This document shows, piece after piece, positions 31,027 to 42,456 of a stretch of DNA of 64,000 nucleotides. This DNA is from Pogonophryne albipinna (lineage: Eukaryota > Chordata > Actinopteri > Perciformes > Artedidraconidae), in the NCBI GenBank assembly GCA_028583405.1, contig CM053253.1:7460219-7524218 (forward strand). The letters are read 5' to 3'. Position 1 is the stretch's first letter. Every line of letters starts with the position of its first letter. Below the pieces are notes generated by a model. It worked only from the letters and a program-made list of their open reading frames with translations. It did not search any database and was not told where the DNA came from. The position numbers and the translations under genes are program-made.

Positions 31027-31190
31027 CAGATCATTGCAGAAATAGGTTTTGTAGCAAGCTAACATTAGGTAGACTTGCACGTCTATTTTAACGAGATAAT
31101 CTAAGTGAACTCCTTTTTTGTGGCTTTAATTCAGTTGAACAATTATATTCAGTTTGCTTAACAACAGGTCATTTCATCACCGCAGTAGAG

Positions 31191-32293
31191 ATGGAGATGA
31201 ACAATAGAGATGAGATGGAAGTCAAGCTCGAGATTCTGCAAAAAGAAAATCAGGAAATCAAGTTGTTGCTGGAGCAGGAAAGGACTTTAAGGAATAAGCT
31301 TGAGATTGAAGGCGCTAAGAAGAAGGAAGCGATGCTGAAAGCATATGCAGAACATAAAGTTGGGCAAAATGTGAAAGCGAAAGCCCAGGAATTTGAGCAC
31401 AACATCTTGCGCATCAACAATGAGGACCTGAACATGAAATACGAAATGCTCCAGAGGTCACACAAGAAGGTCGATGCAAAGACGGCCGCCTTGCAAAAGA
31501 CTAACGAAGAACTCAAACAACAAAAGGAGCGTTGTCTTGAGGAGAAATCTGTAGAGAGGAACTGAACATGAAATATGGAAAGCTCCTCAAGAAGCATCAG
31601 AATGACAAAGCAGAGGATCTCAAACAACTGGAAGAACCCTGTGTTGAGGAGAAGGATGCAGAGATGGCTGCCTTGCAAAAGACAAACCATGAACTCAAAC
31701 AAGAGAAGTTGCGTTGTGTTGAGGTGAAAAATGCAGAGATAGTAGTTTTGCATGAGAGAAACCACGAACTGGAAGAACAGAAGGAACGCTGTGTTGAGGA
31801 GAAGGATGCAGAGATAGCCACTTTGCATGAGAGAAATCACAAACTGGAAGAACAGAACGAACGCTGTGTTGAGGAGAAGGATGCAGAGATAGCCACTTTG
31901 CATGAGAGAAATCACAAATTGGAACAACAGAACGAACGCTGTGTTGAGGAGAAGGATGCAGAGATAGCCATTTTGCATGAGAGAAATCACAAATTGGAAC
32001 AACAGAAGGAACGCTGTGTTGAGGAGAAGGACGCAGAGATAGCCACTTTGCATGAGAGAAATCACAAACTGGAACAACAGAAGGAACGCTGTGCTGAGGA
32101 GAAGGATGCAGAGATAGCCACTTTGCATGAGAGAAATCACAAACTGGAACAACAGAAGGAACGTTTTGTTGAGGAGAAGGACGCAGAGATAGCCACTTTG
32201 CATGAGAGAAATCACAAACTGGAACAACAGAAGGAACGCTGTACCAGTTTCCTTGTAAATAAGAATTTGTTCTTAATTGATTTTCCTGGATAA
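31191..32293 (+). pseudogene. Coiled-coil protein with 25-residue tandem repeats, one frameshift
   Basis: Frame 1 runs from MEMNNRDEMEVKLEIL (31191) to a stop at 31565; frame 2 continues the same protein (EELNMKYGKLLKKH) to 32293. The 1-base shift near 31552 is either a lesion or a sequencing error, since LNMKY occurs in both parts in equivalent context. The second part is a repeat array: ERCVEEKDAEIATLHERNHK then LEQQK, repeated every 25 residues. Predicted to be one continuous alpha-helical coiled coil. No signal peptide or membrane segment. Intronless over 1.1 kb. The C-terminus (SFLVNKNLFLIDFPG) and the AATAAA overlapping the stop come from a transposon tail. I do not recognise the gene. 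Confidence 0.55.
31634..32233 (+). repeat. 75-bp tandem repeat, eight units
   Basis: Units start at 31634, 31709, 31784, 31859, 31934, 32009, 32084 and 32159; the last six are nearly identical (GAACGCTGTGTTGAGGAGAA at each start), the first two are diverged. A partial ninth unit begins at 32234. The 75-bp period keeps frame and encodes the 25-residue coiled-coil repeat. Confidence 0.9.
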
Positions 32294-32305
32294 ATAAAGG
32301 TTCTA
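32244..32305 (+). repeat. Retrotransposon 3' tail supplying stop and poly(A) signal
   Basis: TTGTAAATAAGAATTTGTTC followed by TTAATTGATTTTCCTGGATA and AATAAAGGTT resembles a widespread fish retrotransposon 3' tail. The ORF above reads into it; the TAA at 32291-32293 overlaps AATAAA at 32293-32298. Confidence 0.6.
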
Positions 32306-32831
32306 CTACTAATGACGGAAACTATAATTTACATTTTTTTTACTATGTTCAATCTGAATTTACTTTAAAATAAAAACATCTATATTGATTATGACTTTTC
32401 TACATCAAACTCACAGGTTTACCATTGCTTTGAGAACAAAGATATTAATGTACCCCTTTTAGAAGTGAAGATATAGTCATTTGTTCTGGGCTTGTCATTT
32501 TCTAGCCTGAGACCTGAAAAACAGACTTGGGGCTTAACAGTTAACAGCTTGTTGTTACCAAACCTGAATCCTGATAATAGGCGCATTCACACCGCAGTAC
32601 TTTTCCCACAAAGGTTCATGAGAACTTAGTTCATGAGAACTCTTTAGTTCTCATGAACTAAGTACAGATCGCGTTCACACCGGAATAAGTCCCTGGGGGA
32701 GGATTAGGCAAATGAAGCCGCTGACGTCACTTCTTCTTCTTCTGCTTTGGGTTTACTGGCAGGCAGCAAACCACTTCTGGCGTATTCTGCCGCCCAAAGT
32801 CCCCGGCTGGAAGTCCCCGGAGTTGGGGACT

Positions 32832-32878
32832 GGCTTCAGTAGAAGCTGCTGGGACTCCCAGCAGCTTCTACTGAAGCC
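32832..32878. repeat. Perfect 23-bp inverted repeat with a 1-nt spacer
   Basis: GGCTTCAGTAGAAGCTGCTG then GGA, a C, then the exact reverse complement. It lies inside the MITE and would form a nearly loopless hairpin. Confidence 0.9.
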
Positions 32879-33117
32879 TTCCGAGTAAATCGCCAGAACC
32901 CCGACACCTCCTCATCACCACCGCTCCCATGTTTTATTTTGTGTTGCCATAAGTTAGTCTCTCTGCGTTTCTGCGCTGGGCTAATGCTAATGCTAATAAT
33001 GCTAATGTGAGGATAATAAAATGGCGGCTTCACAAAACGTTTTGGGAGTTTTACGGGGCGTGGTTTGCATTCCGCCCAGCCAATCAGAAATATAGCTCTT
33101 TTCTCACAAGAGAGCCG

Positions 33118-33153
33118 CACGAAAGTCCCTGCTCTCTAGCAGGGACTTTCGTG
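33118..33153. repeat. Perfect 16-bp hairpin with 4-nt loop
   Basis: CACGAAAGTCCCTGCT, loop CTCT, AGCAGGGACTTTCGTG. A second perfect hairpin in the same MITE. Confidence 0.9.
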
Positions 33154-33280
33154 GGGTTAAAAAGGTTCTCTTGAACTAATTTTAGTACCGGCTCTTTTTG
33201 GTGTGAACGCGACAAAAGAGTTCTCATGAACTAAGTTCTCATGAACCTTTGTGGGAAAAGTACTGCGGTGTGAATGCGCC

Positions 33281-34800
33281 TCTTGTAAGCACGAATACAA
33301 CTGTCTACTGCACACAATATGTGTCATGTGTAACAAACAACTTATCCTTTAAATGTAATAATAGTTCACATATGACAACCTATAATCGATAGATGTGCCA
33401 TTAATTTTCTTTTAGCAACTATCTCACCCCGTCTGATCTCATAGAGTATTTCCTCCATTAATAATTACTGATCCTAAAGCTTTTAAAGTCTAGACAAAGA
33501 GAACACATTATCTACACAGCGCTGCCCTCTTTGAATTAAGGTAAAGAGGTGAGGCAAGATAGTTTGATATTACTGCAGCTTTAATTGAATGCCCTTTAAT
33601 CGTTCTCGCTATTATGAAGCTGATCCTACAATCTTAACATTACAAGGTTCATGTATAGATTCATTTCGTACAAAAAACATGTTCCATTTAAAAATGCTTT
33701 TCCTTGGACCCACAAAGAAAACACTCTTTGTCTTTATTAGGATCCCCATTAGCACTAGCATGAGCATTGGCTATTCTTCTATTAACTCTTAATTTCTGTA
33801 TAAGACTATGGCAATGTGATTAACATGTATGCAACTTTAGCATTACTTCATGACACTACATTCTGCATTTCACACTGCAGAACGTTAAAAGAAAATACCC
33901 ACCCTCACAATTTATTTTAACAATCTTATCACTTGGAGCAGATAACTGCCCGTGTTGCTGTTTAATGTCAATACATTGTTAGGTAAACTATTTATATCTC
34001 CAGCCTTTTATCCTTTCACACCAGCAAATGCAGTACGAGATCTTCTCATTGAATTCTTTAAAAAGTCCCTAGGGTGTGCTCTGAGCGGTAAGACTACTTT
34101 GTCTTTTCATGCTCTCTGGGCATGGACTGAGTTGCAAAATATCATTACCTTAAGAGCACTGCCTTCTTTAAATACCTCTAAACTTTTACAAAATGCCTTA
34201 AAGGAAACATGCTGCTGTTTTATACCCCCTAGAGAGATTGCTGGTATGGCCTTGATGTCCCTCCTTCTGTACTATTCCCTTGTTTTTGCTTTAATGAAAT
34301 GTATGTGTTATACAATGTGAAACTGCTTGTGCTGCCATCCTGAACGTGACTCCCTGGAAGACTATAGTGCAATTCTCTGGCTAAAGAATGGATCAATAAA
34401 ATACTTTTGATTGATGCGGAGGAAAAAACTTTTCTTGGGAGTTTTTTTATTTTGAAAGAGAACCTGACACCAGGACATTAAACAATCTCCTAAAATCTGT
34501 TGAGTTCTGCTATATGAAGGGCAAACAGCCTGATTGTTACAAACACAGTTTAGTTATGCCTGTAAGTTACTCAGCAAATGTTAATATATTCATCATGCTA
34601 CTAATATATGTTAAAACGAAAAATAAAAAGTGTGAGGTACTGTCCTGTGGCAGCTAATGGACAAACATAAATTTCCAGAGAGTATTTTTGTTGGGTAATC
34701 TATGGTAGGGCTAACCCATACAGTGGTGGGGTGAAGTCAGTATTTGCATTGTAATTACATACACGCTCCCCTTGACAGTGAAACGCCACGCGTGAGGTTT
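33281..34800. other. Non-coding; possible old retrotransposon tail at 33720-34440
   Basis: 33725-33755 contains TTTATTAGGATCCCCATTAG, a phrase common in fish repeats. The open frame at 33952-34320 has a WTELQNIITLRALPSLNTSK stretch that recalls the C-terminal region of LINE polyproteins, but the match is weak. An AATAAA-type tail occurs near 34395. Confidence 0.3.
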
Positions 34801-34803
34801 AGA

Positions 34804-34829
34804 TTATTATTATTATTATTATTATTATA
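34804..34829. repeat. (ATT)n microsatellite
   Basis: Uninterrupted TTA/ATT units over about 26 bp. Confidence 0.9.
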
Positions 34830-34909
34830 TATTATGTCTCAATCCAAAATGAACTGTATGAAATAAAAAGGCACATTTGTCTTGTAGTAAATAAAAAGGG
34901 CGACCTGGA

Positions 34910-35605
34910 GCCAATACTGCAATTTCCCCACAGGTGAAAGAGTTGACATGCTGAAAGCCCAACCCCTGCAGGGGGGTCTGGGGGGATTCTCCCCCAGGAG
35001 ATTTTTTTGAAATACTAACATAAAATACACATTCTGGTACTCTCTTGAGAAGAAAAATAAATAAATCTATTACTACACGACATATTTAAAAAATGAATGC
35101 CATTTTAGTTTTTTGTTACTTTGTTCTGAAAGCTGAACCTGCTGCTCCTCACAGAGAGAAGAGGGAAGAGGCTGTGAATGACTTTACATTGAGGATAAGG
35201 GTGGATAGCCCCCATTGTTCTGTGTGTCAAAATGAAAGACAGCCCACACACCTATCAATCATCAAACCGTGGGGTCTTATTTCATTACGTGTTGATTTCT
35301 ATCAACACGTAATGTTGTATCGACGTATAGAGATGTACTACAGCAAAAGTATTCTCCGGGGACTTCCTGCAACAACACCACGCCGTTATCTTGATTCTGA
35401 TTGGCCAGAAGACATTATCAAAGATGTTCTATTGAGAAGACGATCACTACCTGACAAAAGTTTTCAAAACCGTTTATAGTCTTCGGTATTCTTGTTTTTG
35501 GCGTGAGAATAGTTTGGGGAGCGTGAGAGCGTGAGATTGAGAGTGAAAGCGTGTGTCACACGCCAGATGCGTGAGAGTTGGCAACCCTGACAATGTATGC
35601 ATAAA
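34910..35605. repeat. hAT-like repeat with inverted-repeat arm 1
   Basis: Contains the G-rich block CAGGGGGGTCTGGGGGGATT (also seen at 9731) and ends near GCGTGAGAGTTGGCAACCCT, a phrase common at hAT-type repeat ends in fish. 35229-35478 is an inverted copy of 36344-36945. A perfect 14-bp hairpin (CATTACGTGTTGAT, loop TTCT) sits at 35282-35313. Confidence 0.5.
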
Positions 35606-36070
35606 GGGTTACGTCCTTAGCTGGCTAATAAGTAACAAGCTAAGCTACCAAGCACACAAACACCTGTGAACGGGGTTAACATGTATAATATTATCATTTT
35701 AGACTTCTTGGAAGTTCTGTTAGTACATTCAAGCGCACAGCACGACATTTTAATTGTCTGGTATTTGTAACAATATTCCCTAAAAGGCACAATCACCACG
35801 AACACGGCTAGAGCTAAAGGGTCAAGTACAGTACTATGACTAACTAACGTTGTAGCCTCTATGGTTGTAGCCTAGCAGAGTGGACAAGTTGCTGTTAGCT
35901 GACAGTGAGGCATGTACGTGTCCATCAAAGTGACCACGCCCTAATTTATGCAACAACTTTAAGACCTAATATAAATAAAAGGGTCGTGTTAGAAAACAAT
36001 TCACTCACAGATTCATAATCATGAAGGTGGAATCTAACTATATCGATAATAATATTTATTGCATCCATGG
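35606..36070. other. No gene recognised
   Basis: AT-rich, short frames only. Confidence 0.4.
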
Positions 36071-36078
36071 GTAGAAAC

Positions 36079-37133
36079 TAGTGCTGTCAAAATTATCGCG
36101 TTAACGGCGGTAATTAATTTTTTTAATTAATTCCGTTAAAATATTTAACGCATTTAACGCATGTGCAGAATGGCCCGCCCCATACGTGCCACCAGTGGCA
36201 GCACCAGGGTATGGCTGGGGTAGGGTACACCCATACCAAGAAATGGCTTAGCCCCACCATGAAAAATGATGGTAAAGTAAGCAAAATAAAGTCTGCCAAC
36301 TCGCGCGGAGTAAATTGCACAGACAGCAGTTAGTAAGATTGATTTCAGTAGCCACGGTTTTGAAAACTTTTGTCACGTAGTGATCGTCTTCTCAATAGAA
36401 CATCTTTGATAATGTCTTCTGGCCAATCAGAATCAAGATAACGGCGTGGTGTTGTTGCAGGAAGTCCCTACGGAGAATACTTTTGCTGTAGTAGGTTCAC
36501 ATAACTGGTACGCAGGTTATGTGCGTAATCTGAAATGCGTACCGTCACTTGTGTCACAAAGCGCATTTGCGTACCGACGTACTTGTGAAGCTTTTCCAGA
36601 AGGCGGTTAGATCACCGGACGACAGAGTCGGTCTCCGTGTGCACAGACAGGGCTGCTGTTAACGTCGGTCTGTACAACGGAACTGTGCCAAAACTACGCC
36701 AACCGGCTGCGGAGGGAGACTCCCCCCCCTTCACTGGAGAACTGCGCTAAAACAGCTGATCACAACGTTCACACTCTGTGGTCACGAAGTACTCCACTAG
36801 CCGCCGCCGCCGCCGCCCCCCTCTGTCGACTTTCCTGAAGTACTCCCCCGTTGATAGAAATCAACACGTAATGAATAAGACCCCACGGTTTGATGATTGA
36901 TAGGTGTGTGGGCTGTCTTTCATTTTGACAAGCAGAAAAATGTTATAATAAACATACATACTGTATGTTAAATGGATATATCCGCCTTCTTTCATTTATC
37001 TTTCCATTCCCACAACAATATACATAAAGAAATGGCATATTTTGGACATAGTTCGAATGGTGATTAATTATGATTAATTAATTTTTAAACTGTGATTAAT
37101 CTGATTAAAAATTTTAATCGTTTGACAGCCCTA
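36079..37133. mobile_element. hAT element of the TAGGGCTGTCA family, copy 1
   Basis: Ends TAGTGCTGTCA (left) and TAGGGCTGTCA (right, complement), then AT-rich ATTAAT-type subterminal repeats on both sides. A perfect 8-bp target duplication GTAGAAAC lies at 36071-36078 and 37134-37141. No transposase; the interior carries arm 2 (36344-36945) of an inverted repeat whose other arm lies at 35229-35478. Confidence 0.85.
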
Positions 37134-37141
37134 GTAGAAAC

Positions 37142-38480
37142 ATGTTTTTTTCTGCTGTAAAGTTGGGCATTTTAACATGGGGGTCTATGGAAATTGCTCC
37201 TTTCTGCAGCCAGTCCCTAGCGGCCCATGTATGAACTGCAGTGTGTGGCACTTCCGTATTGGCGTCCCGGCTGTTCCCCAGAGTTTGCCGCTTGGTCGTG
37301 TACTGTCCGCGGCCTATGGTTCAAATGAAGCACATGATGAAGCCTCATGAGATGAACCCTTTTGCGAACCAATTGGCTGGAAAGCTTCAAAGCTTCATAA
37401 GGCTTCATCTCGCCATCACTACTGAATACTATTCAGTGAATAGTTTAGATGAGAAAAGGCATCGAAATGCCAGGTCACTAGTATTTATCATGTAAACAGG
37501 GAACATGAATAACCCGATCTCTCTGCTCATGTAAACACCATGATGTACTGTAGTGTGTTTTACTGGAGCCTCAGTTCGATAAGAGATTATTTTCTAAGTT
37601 CTTTAACTTCGGTACTCTCTCTCAAAATGGTAATGTGCATAATTTATGTTTTAATTATACTTCTTATCATTCAGAAGCTTTTTGTGTGTGTTTATGTTTT
37701 ACTGAGTGCTTATAGGCAATTTCCATCCCAGTATTCAGTTAACTGTTTATTTTCTGTGCACATTACAGAGACTAGCTAATATTCTACCTACTGCTTGGGA
37801 CTTTGAGTCTTCAAAATGTTCAATGTCACAGACTGGGACTTACTTTAGAGTCAGTTGTATTTACATTCAGTATGACTTGTTATGATTCAATGTGAACGAG
37901 TATACTGCTCAATAAATAATGATCACTCCACCACCTCTCTTGACATCTAGGCGCTTGAGAGTGAGTCAGAGGCAGAACACAGAGACAGTGGAGTGAGGTC
38001 CGTTGCTGAGGTGAGTGATGAAAGGGAAATGACAGTTTAGAGTAAATTATGATGTGGACTCTCATCCCAGAATGTTAAGGAAATCAGTGGGGATATTGAA
38101 CAGGAAGCATTTCAGTCAAGGGGCATCACGTGACCAATATAGACAGAAGAGCAACATTTAAGTCAATGATACCATTCCTAGGTGAACTTAACATCTGTAT
38201 GGAGTCAGATCAGTCTCAATATTAATAAATGCTCACAGAAGGATTCACAAATGTATTTTGCGATTTATATATAAATGACTCTCCACAACAATATCTCTCA
38301 ATGCACTCATAAATATTTATTGTTGTATATAAATGTGCAAAAAATGGGCATTTAAACTGTTTTTTATTAATTCAAAGACGGCTCTGAATTAATAATCAAA
38401 TATGTTTCATTTCTTTACTACTGGATGAAATTACTAAATGTACCCATCATTTTCCTCATGCTAGTATAGCCACATAAAAG
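37142..38480. other. No gene recognised
   Basis: Contains the phrase AAGCTTCATAAGGCTTCATC at 37388-37412 that looks like part of a dispersed repeat. No convincing ORF. Confidence 0.35.
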
Positions 38481-38598
38481 TATCAAACGTTAGAATGCAC
38501 CAGAATACAGGAAATCTATTTTTTTTTCGTGGTGGGGGACCCCCCGTTAAAAATGTCCCCCCCACATTCAGAATGCTTCCTACGCCCATGAATGCATC

Positions 38599-39024
38599 AC
38601 ACTTAGAGAGATCCGAAGCATAGTAGCTATGTGCTGAGATGTATGTTGCACAATGTTAGTTTTGAATAAAATGTGATTTTTTTCAACAACTCATTTGTAT
38701 TTCTTCATTTACTGTGTTTCTGTAAACTCAAGCAATCTTTCTCTGAAGAAACCTCTATGTACAGAGCACAGCCCATAAAAGGTGAAAGTGCTTTAGATTA
38801 TGCTCAGCAGTGTGGGTGGTAAAACAATCTAGTATTATGAAAGAAGTGTGTTATATTTGGTGCAAAAGTTTGCATTTGGAAAGTGTTGTTTTGAGTGCAG
38901 TTCTTCATTTAGCAGGAAAAATGAGGTGTTTTGCACTTTGGGTGTGTGGTTTTGTGAATTGTGTTTAGTGTTCTGAGAAACTGAGCAATTAAAAAAAAAA
39001 TGTGTGAGCAATCGAGAAAAACTG
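38599..39024 (+). pseudogene. Right half of the mariner-like element (transposase remnant and 3' end)
   Basis: Begins with the continuation of the transposase (ITLREIRSIVAMC then stop), then non-coding 3' sequence (CTCTATGTACAGAGCACAG, GTGCTTTAGATTATGC, also seen at 13760-13800), and ends with the inverted terminus AGCAATCGAGAAAAACTG. Directly followed by TA and the long-inverted-repeat arm. Confidence 0.75.
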
Positions 39025-39992
39025 TAAACAAAGGGAAACAAGGTGAATTTAGCGATCACAACGAAAACGGCCAAGACACATATTGAGCCCAGAAAATGGA
39101 TGGCCGCAAGGTGAACCTCGAAAAGTCCTTTAGAAAAGAAATCCCGCTCCACAGAAGTGGAACTACATAATCTTTAGTTCATAAAAAAGAACGAGTCATG
39201 CTTATCCACCAAAAAAAAGTTTGTCGCTAAAATTCCTGTCAATTCTTCTAGGCACGTAATTATTGGCTGAACTAGTCCCTTCAAAGCGTAATAATATCTT
39301 GGTCAAAAGTAGTGCCACGGTTCGTCACGTGATCGTGCTACACCAATTGGGTAGCTGCATATTGTCAACAGAAGTGAAAGATGGCCGCCCACATGGTTAC
39401 GCTAAACCAGACCAAATGGATTCTAAACAGTGCTGTATGCTTGTTTTATGTCATGTTTTGTCATATGTCTTAATACATCACTAAGTCCGAGGTATTTGCG
39501 TTATATACGCGGTATTTGTGAGAGGTTTTACTATCTGGGAACAGAGTTGACCATCGAATTAATTATTTATATTAATTATAATAGTAATTGGCTAGCAGCG
39601 TTTATCAGCCAACTCCAGCTACAGCAACATTCCTGGACTACCATGTTCGCATCGCTAGGTTCATTGGCTGAGCTCGTGGATTATTCCATTAGACTGAGGA
39701 CTTTTTGTCTGTCTGTCTGTTGTTATTGTTACCCTGTACACGTTAAATGCACTCTTAAAATAAACATGACTTGATTTCATACATAGCTGCGTCCAAGAAG
39801 AAGGTTAACTTGTTACGTTAAGTAATTTAGATCAATAAAATGCAGTACTTATACCAATGTCCATTGATTCATTTATTTACTCATTCATCCCTCCACAAAT
39901 GAAAACAACACTGATGAACCATAAAAACGAGATTTATTACAAATATAAAAGGTATGACATAGAAAACAGTACAAAACAGAATAAGGACACTC

Positions 39993-40565
39993 CTATTCCT
40001 CACTGTCAGTGTCAGGGCAGTAATCGTTCTCTTCCTCTGTTTCTTTTTTATTTGCACAATTTGAGCAACGACATAAGTCTGTGCAACAGAGTCCTGCAGA
40101 GAAGCATGAACATCTGCCTTTCTCACAGGCAGACTCTTTGCAGCTGCAGTGTATCACATTCAACACACTTTCAGGGGCAGGATTTCTTGTCATCCAGGTG
40201 ACGTGTAAGTTCCCATCCTCTATTTCCCAATCATATCCAGCAGGTGATGGAGCATTTATTTCTCTTTTGAGACAGGACCTCATTATTGCTGCCTGGTAAT
40301 TTGCCCTTTTGCAGTGCTGGTGGAGGGCATCAGGAGTAGGGGGAATGCTTAATTCTGGCAAGGCCGATGATGCCATACAGAAAGCCTTGTACCTAGCATC
40401 ATTTACATTTTCGGCTGCTGGCTGATCATATAGGTGACATACATACCGGCAAAGAAGTGCAAATGTTGATTGCTCCAAGTTAAAGTTAGTACCTAAACTT
40501 CTAAAAGCCTTAAGGTAGTCATCTTTCTCACATGCAACAGCAAATGACTTTCTTTTACCTCTCAC
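39993..40565 (-). CDS. CXC-like cysteine-rich protein, C-terminal exon, in the element spacer
   Basis: Open 190 residues to a stop at 39993. N-terminal half: FRSLGTNFNLEQSTFALL, CRYVCHLYDQP and RYKAFCM; middle: IPPTPDALHQHCKRANYQAA; C-terminal: CSCKESACEKGRCSCFSAGL then CCTDLCRCSNCAN, a Tesmin/TSO1-like CXC metal-binding pattern; acidic tail (TEEENDYCPDTDSEE). Proteins with this YQA...C-rich layout are multicopy in fish and invertebrates and look transposon-associated; that is my recollection, not a search. The frame has no ATG at its start (GTG at 40565), so it is probably a 3' exon; the frame opens within 10 bp of the arm boundary. An AATAAA lies on this strand near 39925. Confidence 0.6.
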   Translation of the reverse strand: MRGKRKSFAVACEKDDYLKAFRSLGTNFNLEQSTFALLCRYVCHLYDQPAAENVNDARYKAFCMASSALPELSIPPTPDALHQHCKRANYQAAIMRSCLKREINAPSPAGYDWEIEDGNLHVTWMTRNPAPESVLNVIHCSCKESACEKGRCSCFSAGLCCTDLCRCSNCANKKETEEENDYCPDTDSEE

Positions 40566-40616
40566 AAATACCGCGTATATAACGCAAATACCTCGGACTT
40601 AGTGATGTATTAAGAC

Positions 40617-41558
<942 letters not shown>

Positions 41559-41924
41559 ATTAAGACATATGACAAAACATGACATAAAATAAGCATACAG
41601 CACTGTTTAGAATCCATTTGGTCTGGTTTAGCGTAACCATGTAGGCGGCCATCTTTCACTTCTGTTGACAATATGCAGCTACCCAATTGGTGTAGCACGA
41701 TCACGTGACGAACCGTGGCACTACTTTTGATCAAGATATTATTACGCTTTGAAGGGACTAGTTCAGCCAATAATTACGTGCCTAGAAGAATTGACAGGAA
41801 TTTTAGTGACAAACTTTTTTTTGGTGGATAAGCATGACTCGTTCTTTTTTATGAACTAAAGATTGTGTAGTTCCACTTCTGTGGAGCGGGATGAAACGAT
41901 AACAGGGTTCACCTTGTGGCCTAT

Positions 41925-42456
41925 AAGGGCTGTAAATATAATAAGCCTCTGTCTAAAATGGACAACATTGTTAGGAGATGTAAACTATACAGTGATTCTG
42001 CACTGCGGTCACTCCGCCGAATCTCGAGTTTGTTTTTTCAAATCAGCTGCTCTTCATTCCTGCTATATTTGACGAGTGATACAAATATGTTGTATGTCAA
42101 AATTATATTTGTATCACTCATCAAAGATAGCAGAAAAACATGCATTATGTAGGCTACTATGGAGGGGACTCTGACAGAGGATTACTCACAAAGTACACAG
42201 CAAAAGCACTTCATTTTATTTCTGGTAGAAGTCAAACTAGAACTGAGTCCAACAGTGTCAGTTTCCTTAAGAACTTGTGGTAAAACATATTTGTATCACT
42301 CGTCAAATATAGCAGGAATAATGAAGAGCAGCTGATTTATAAAAAAAAAACGCGAGAGACGGCGGAGTTGACCGCAGTACAGAATCGCTGTATAGTTTAA
42401 ATCTCCTAACAATGTAGTCCATTTTAGACATAGGCTTATTATATTTACAGCCCTTA
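41925..42456. mobile_element. Palindromic MITE, TAAGGGCTGTAAATATAATA ends
   Basis: TAAGGGCTGTAAATATAATA followed by AGCCTCTGTCTAAAATGG at the left is mirrored at 42415-42456. The match extends inward (ACATTGTTAGGAGAT, TATAGTGATTC/GAATCGCTGTATAG, GCAGCTGATTT) for over 150 bp per arm. It interrupts the right arm of the long-inverted-repeat element between GGCC and CATCC. Central part 42070-42300 has further inverted pieces (TTTGTATCACTC). Confidence 0.75.

Larger units (their letters stand above)
32580..33280. mobile_element. MITE with 66-bp perfect terminal inverted repeats
   Basis: Ends read GGCGCATTCACACCGCAGTA inward on both sides, and the inverted match continues without mismatch for about 66 bp (to GAGAACTCTTT). 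701 bp, no ORF of note. Contains TTCTTCTTCTTCTGCTTTGG and GGGTTTACTGGCAGGC, phrases shared in inverted order with 5385-5410. No clear target duplication, so the superfamily is not assigned. Confidence 0.85.
15324..38590. mobile_element. hAT-bounded 23.3-kb composite unit
   Basis: Left end CATGGGCGTCGCAGCC, right end (complement) CATGGGCGTAGGAAGC, each followed inward by C/G-runs (GTCCCCCCCAC-type). Flanked by a perfect 8-bp target duplication AATGCATC at 15316-15323 and 38591-38598. Deleting the unit and one duplication restores a continuous transposase sequence of the host mariner-like element, so both ends belong to one insertion. No hAT transposase body is visible inside; the space holds an L2, lsamp-like exons, Harbinger, Rex1, a coiled-coil ORF, a MITE and another hAT. 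It may be a macrotransposon that moved host DNA, or an assembly artefact. Confidence 0.7.
14444..39024 (+). mobile_element. Tc1/mariner (IS630)-like element split by a 23-kb hAT-bounded insert
   Basis: Ends read CAGTTTTTCTCGATTGCT on both sides (inverted), flanked by TA at 14442-14443 and 39025-39026, as expected for Tc1/mariner. Without the insert it would be about 1.3 kb. The insertion site is confirmed by an empty counterpart in the inverted arm at about 42525-42535 (GGTGATTATTATAAACAAGG on the complement). The left half has a TATA box and the N-terminal part of a transposase; the right half continues that reading frame for some 14 codons, then the 3' region. Most of the catalytic domain is absent, so the element was already internally deleted. 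Confidence 0.85.

Noticed and set aside
31250..32227. 325-residue minus-strand frame with membrane-like repeats
   Set aside because: Exact antisense of the coiled-coil repeat array; its hydrophobic look is a side effect of the complementary codons.
31634..32233. Regular repeats that could suggest a CRISPR array
   Set aside because: Direct 75-bp head-to-tail units without spacers, in frame and in a vertebrate genome; a coding tandem repeat.
33952..34320. 122-codon frame as a host gene
   Set aside because: Faint resemblance only to LINE C-termini, no splice or start context; noted as a possible old retrotransposon instead.
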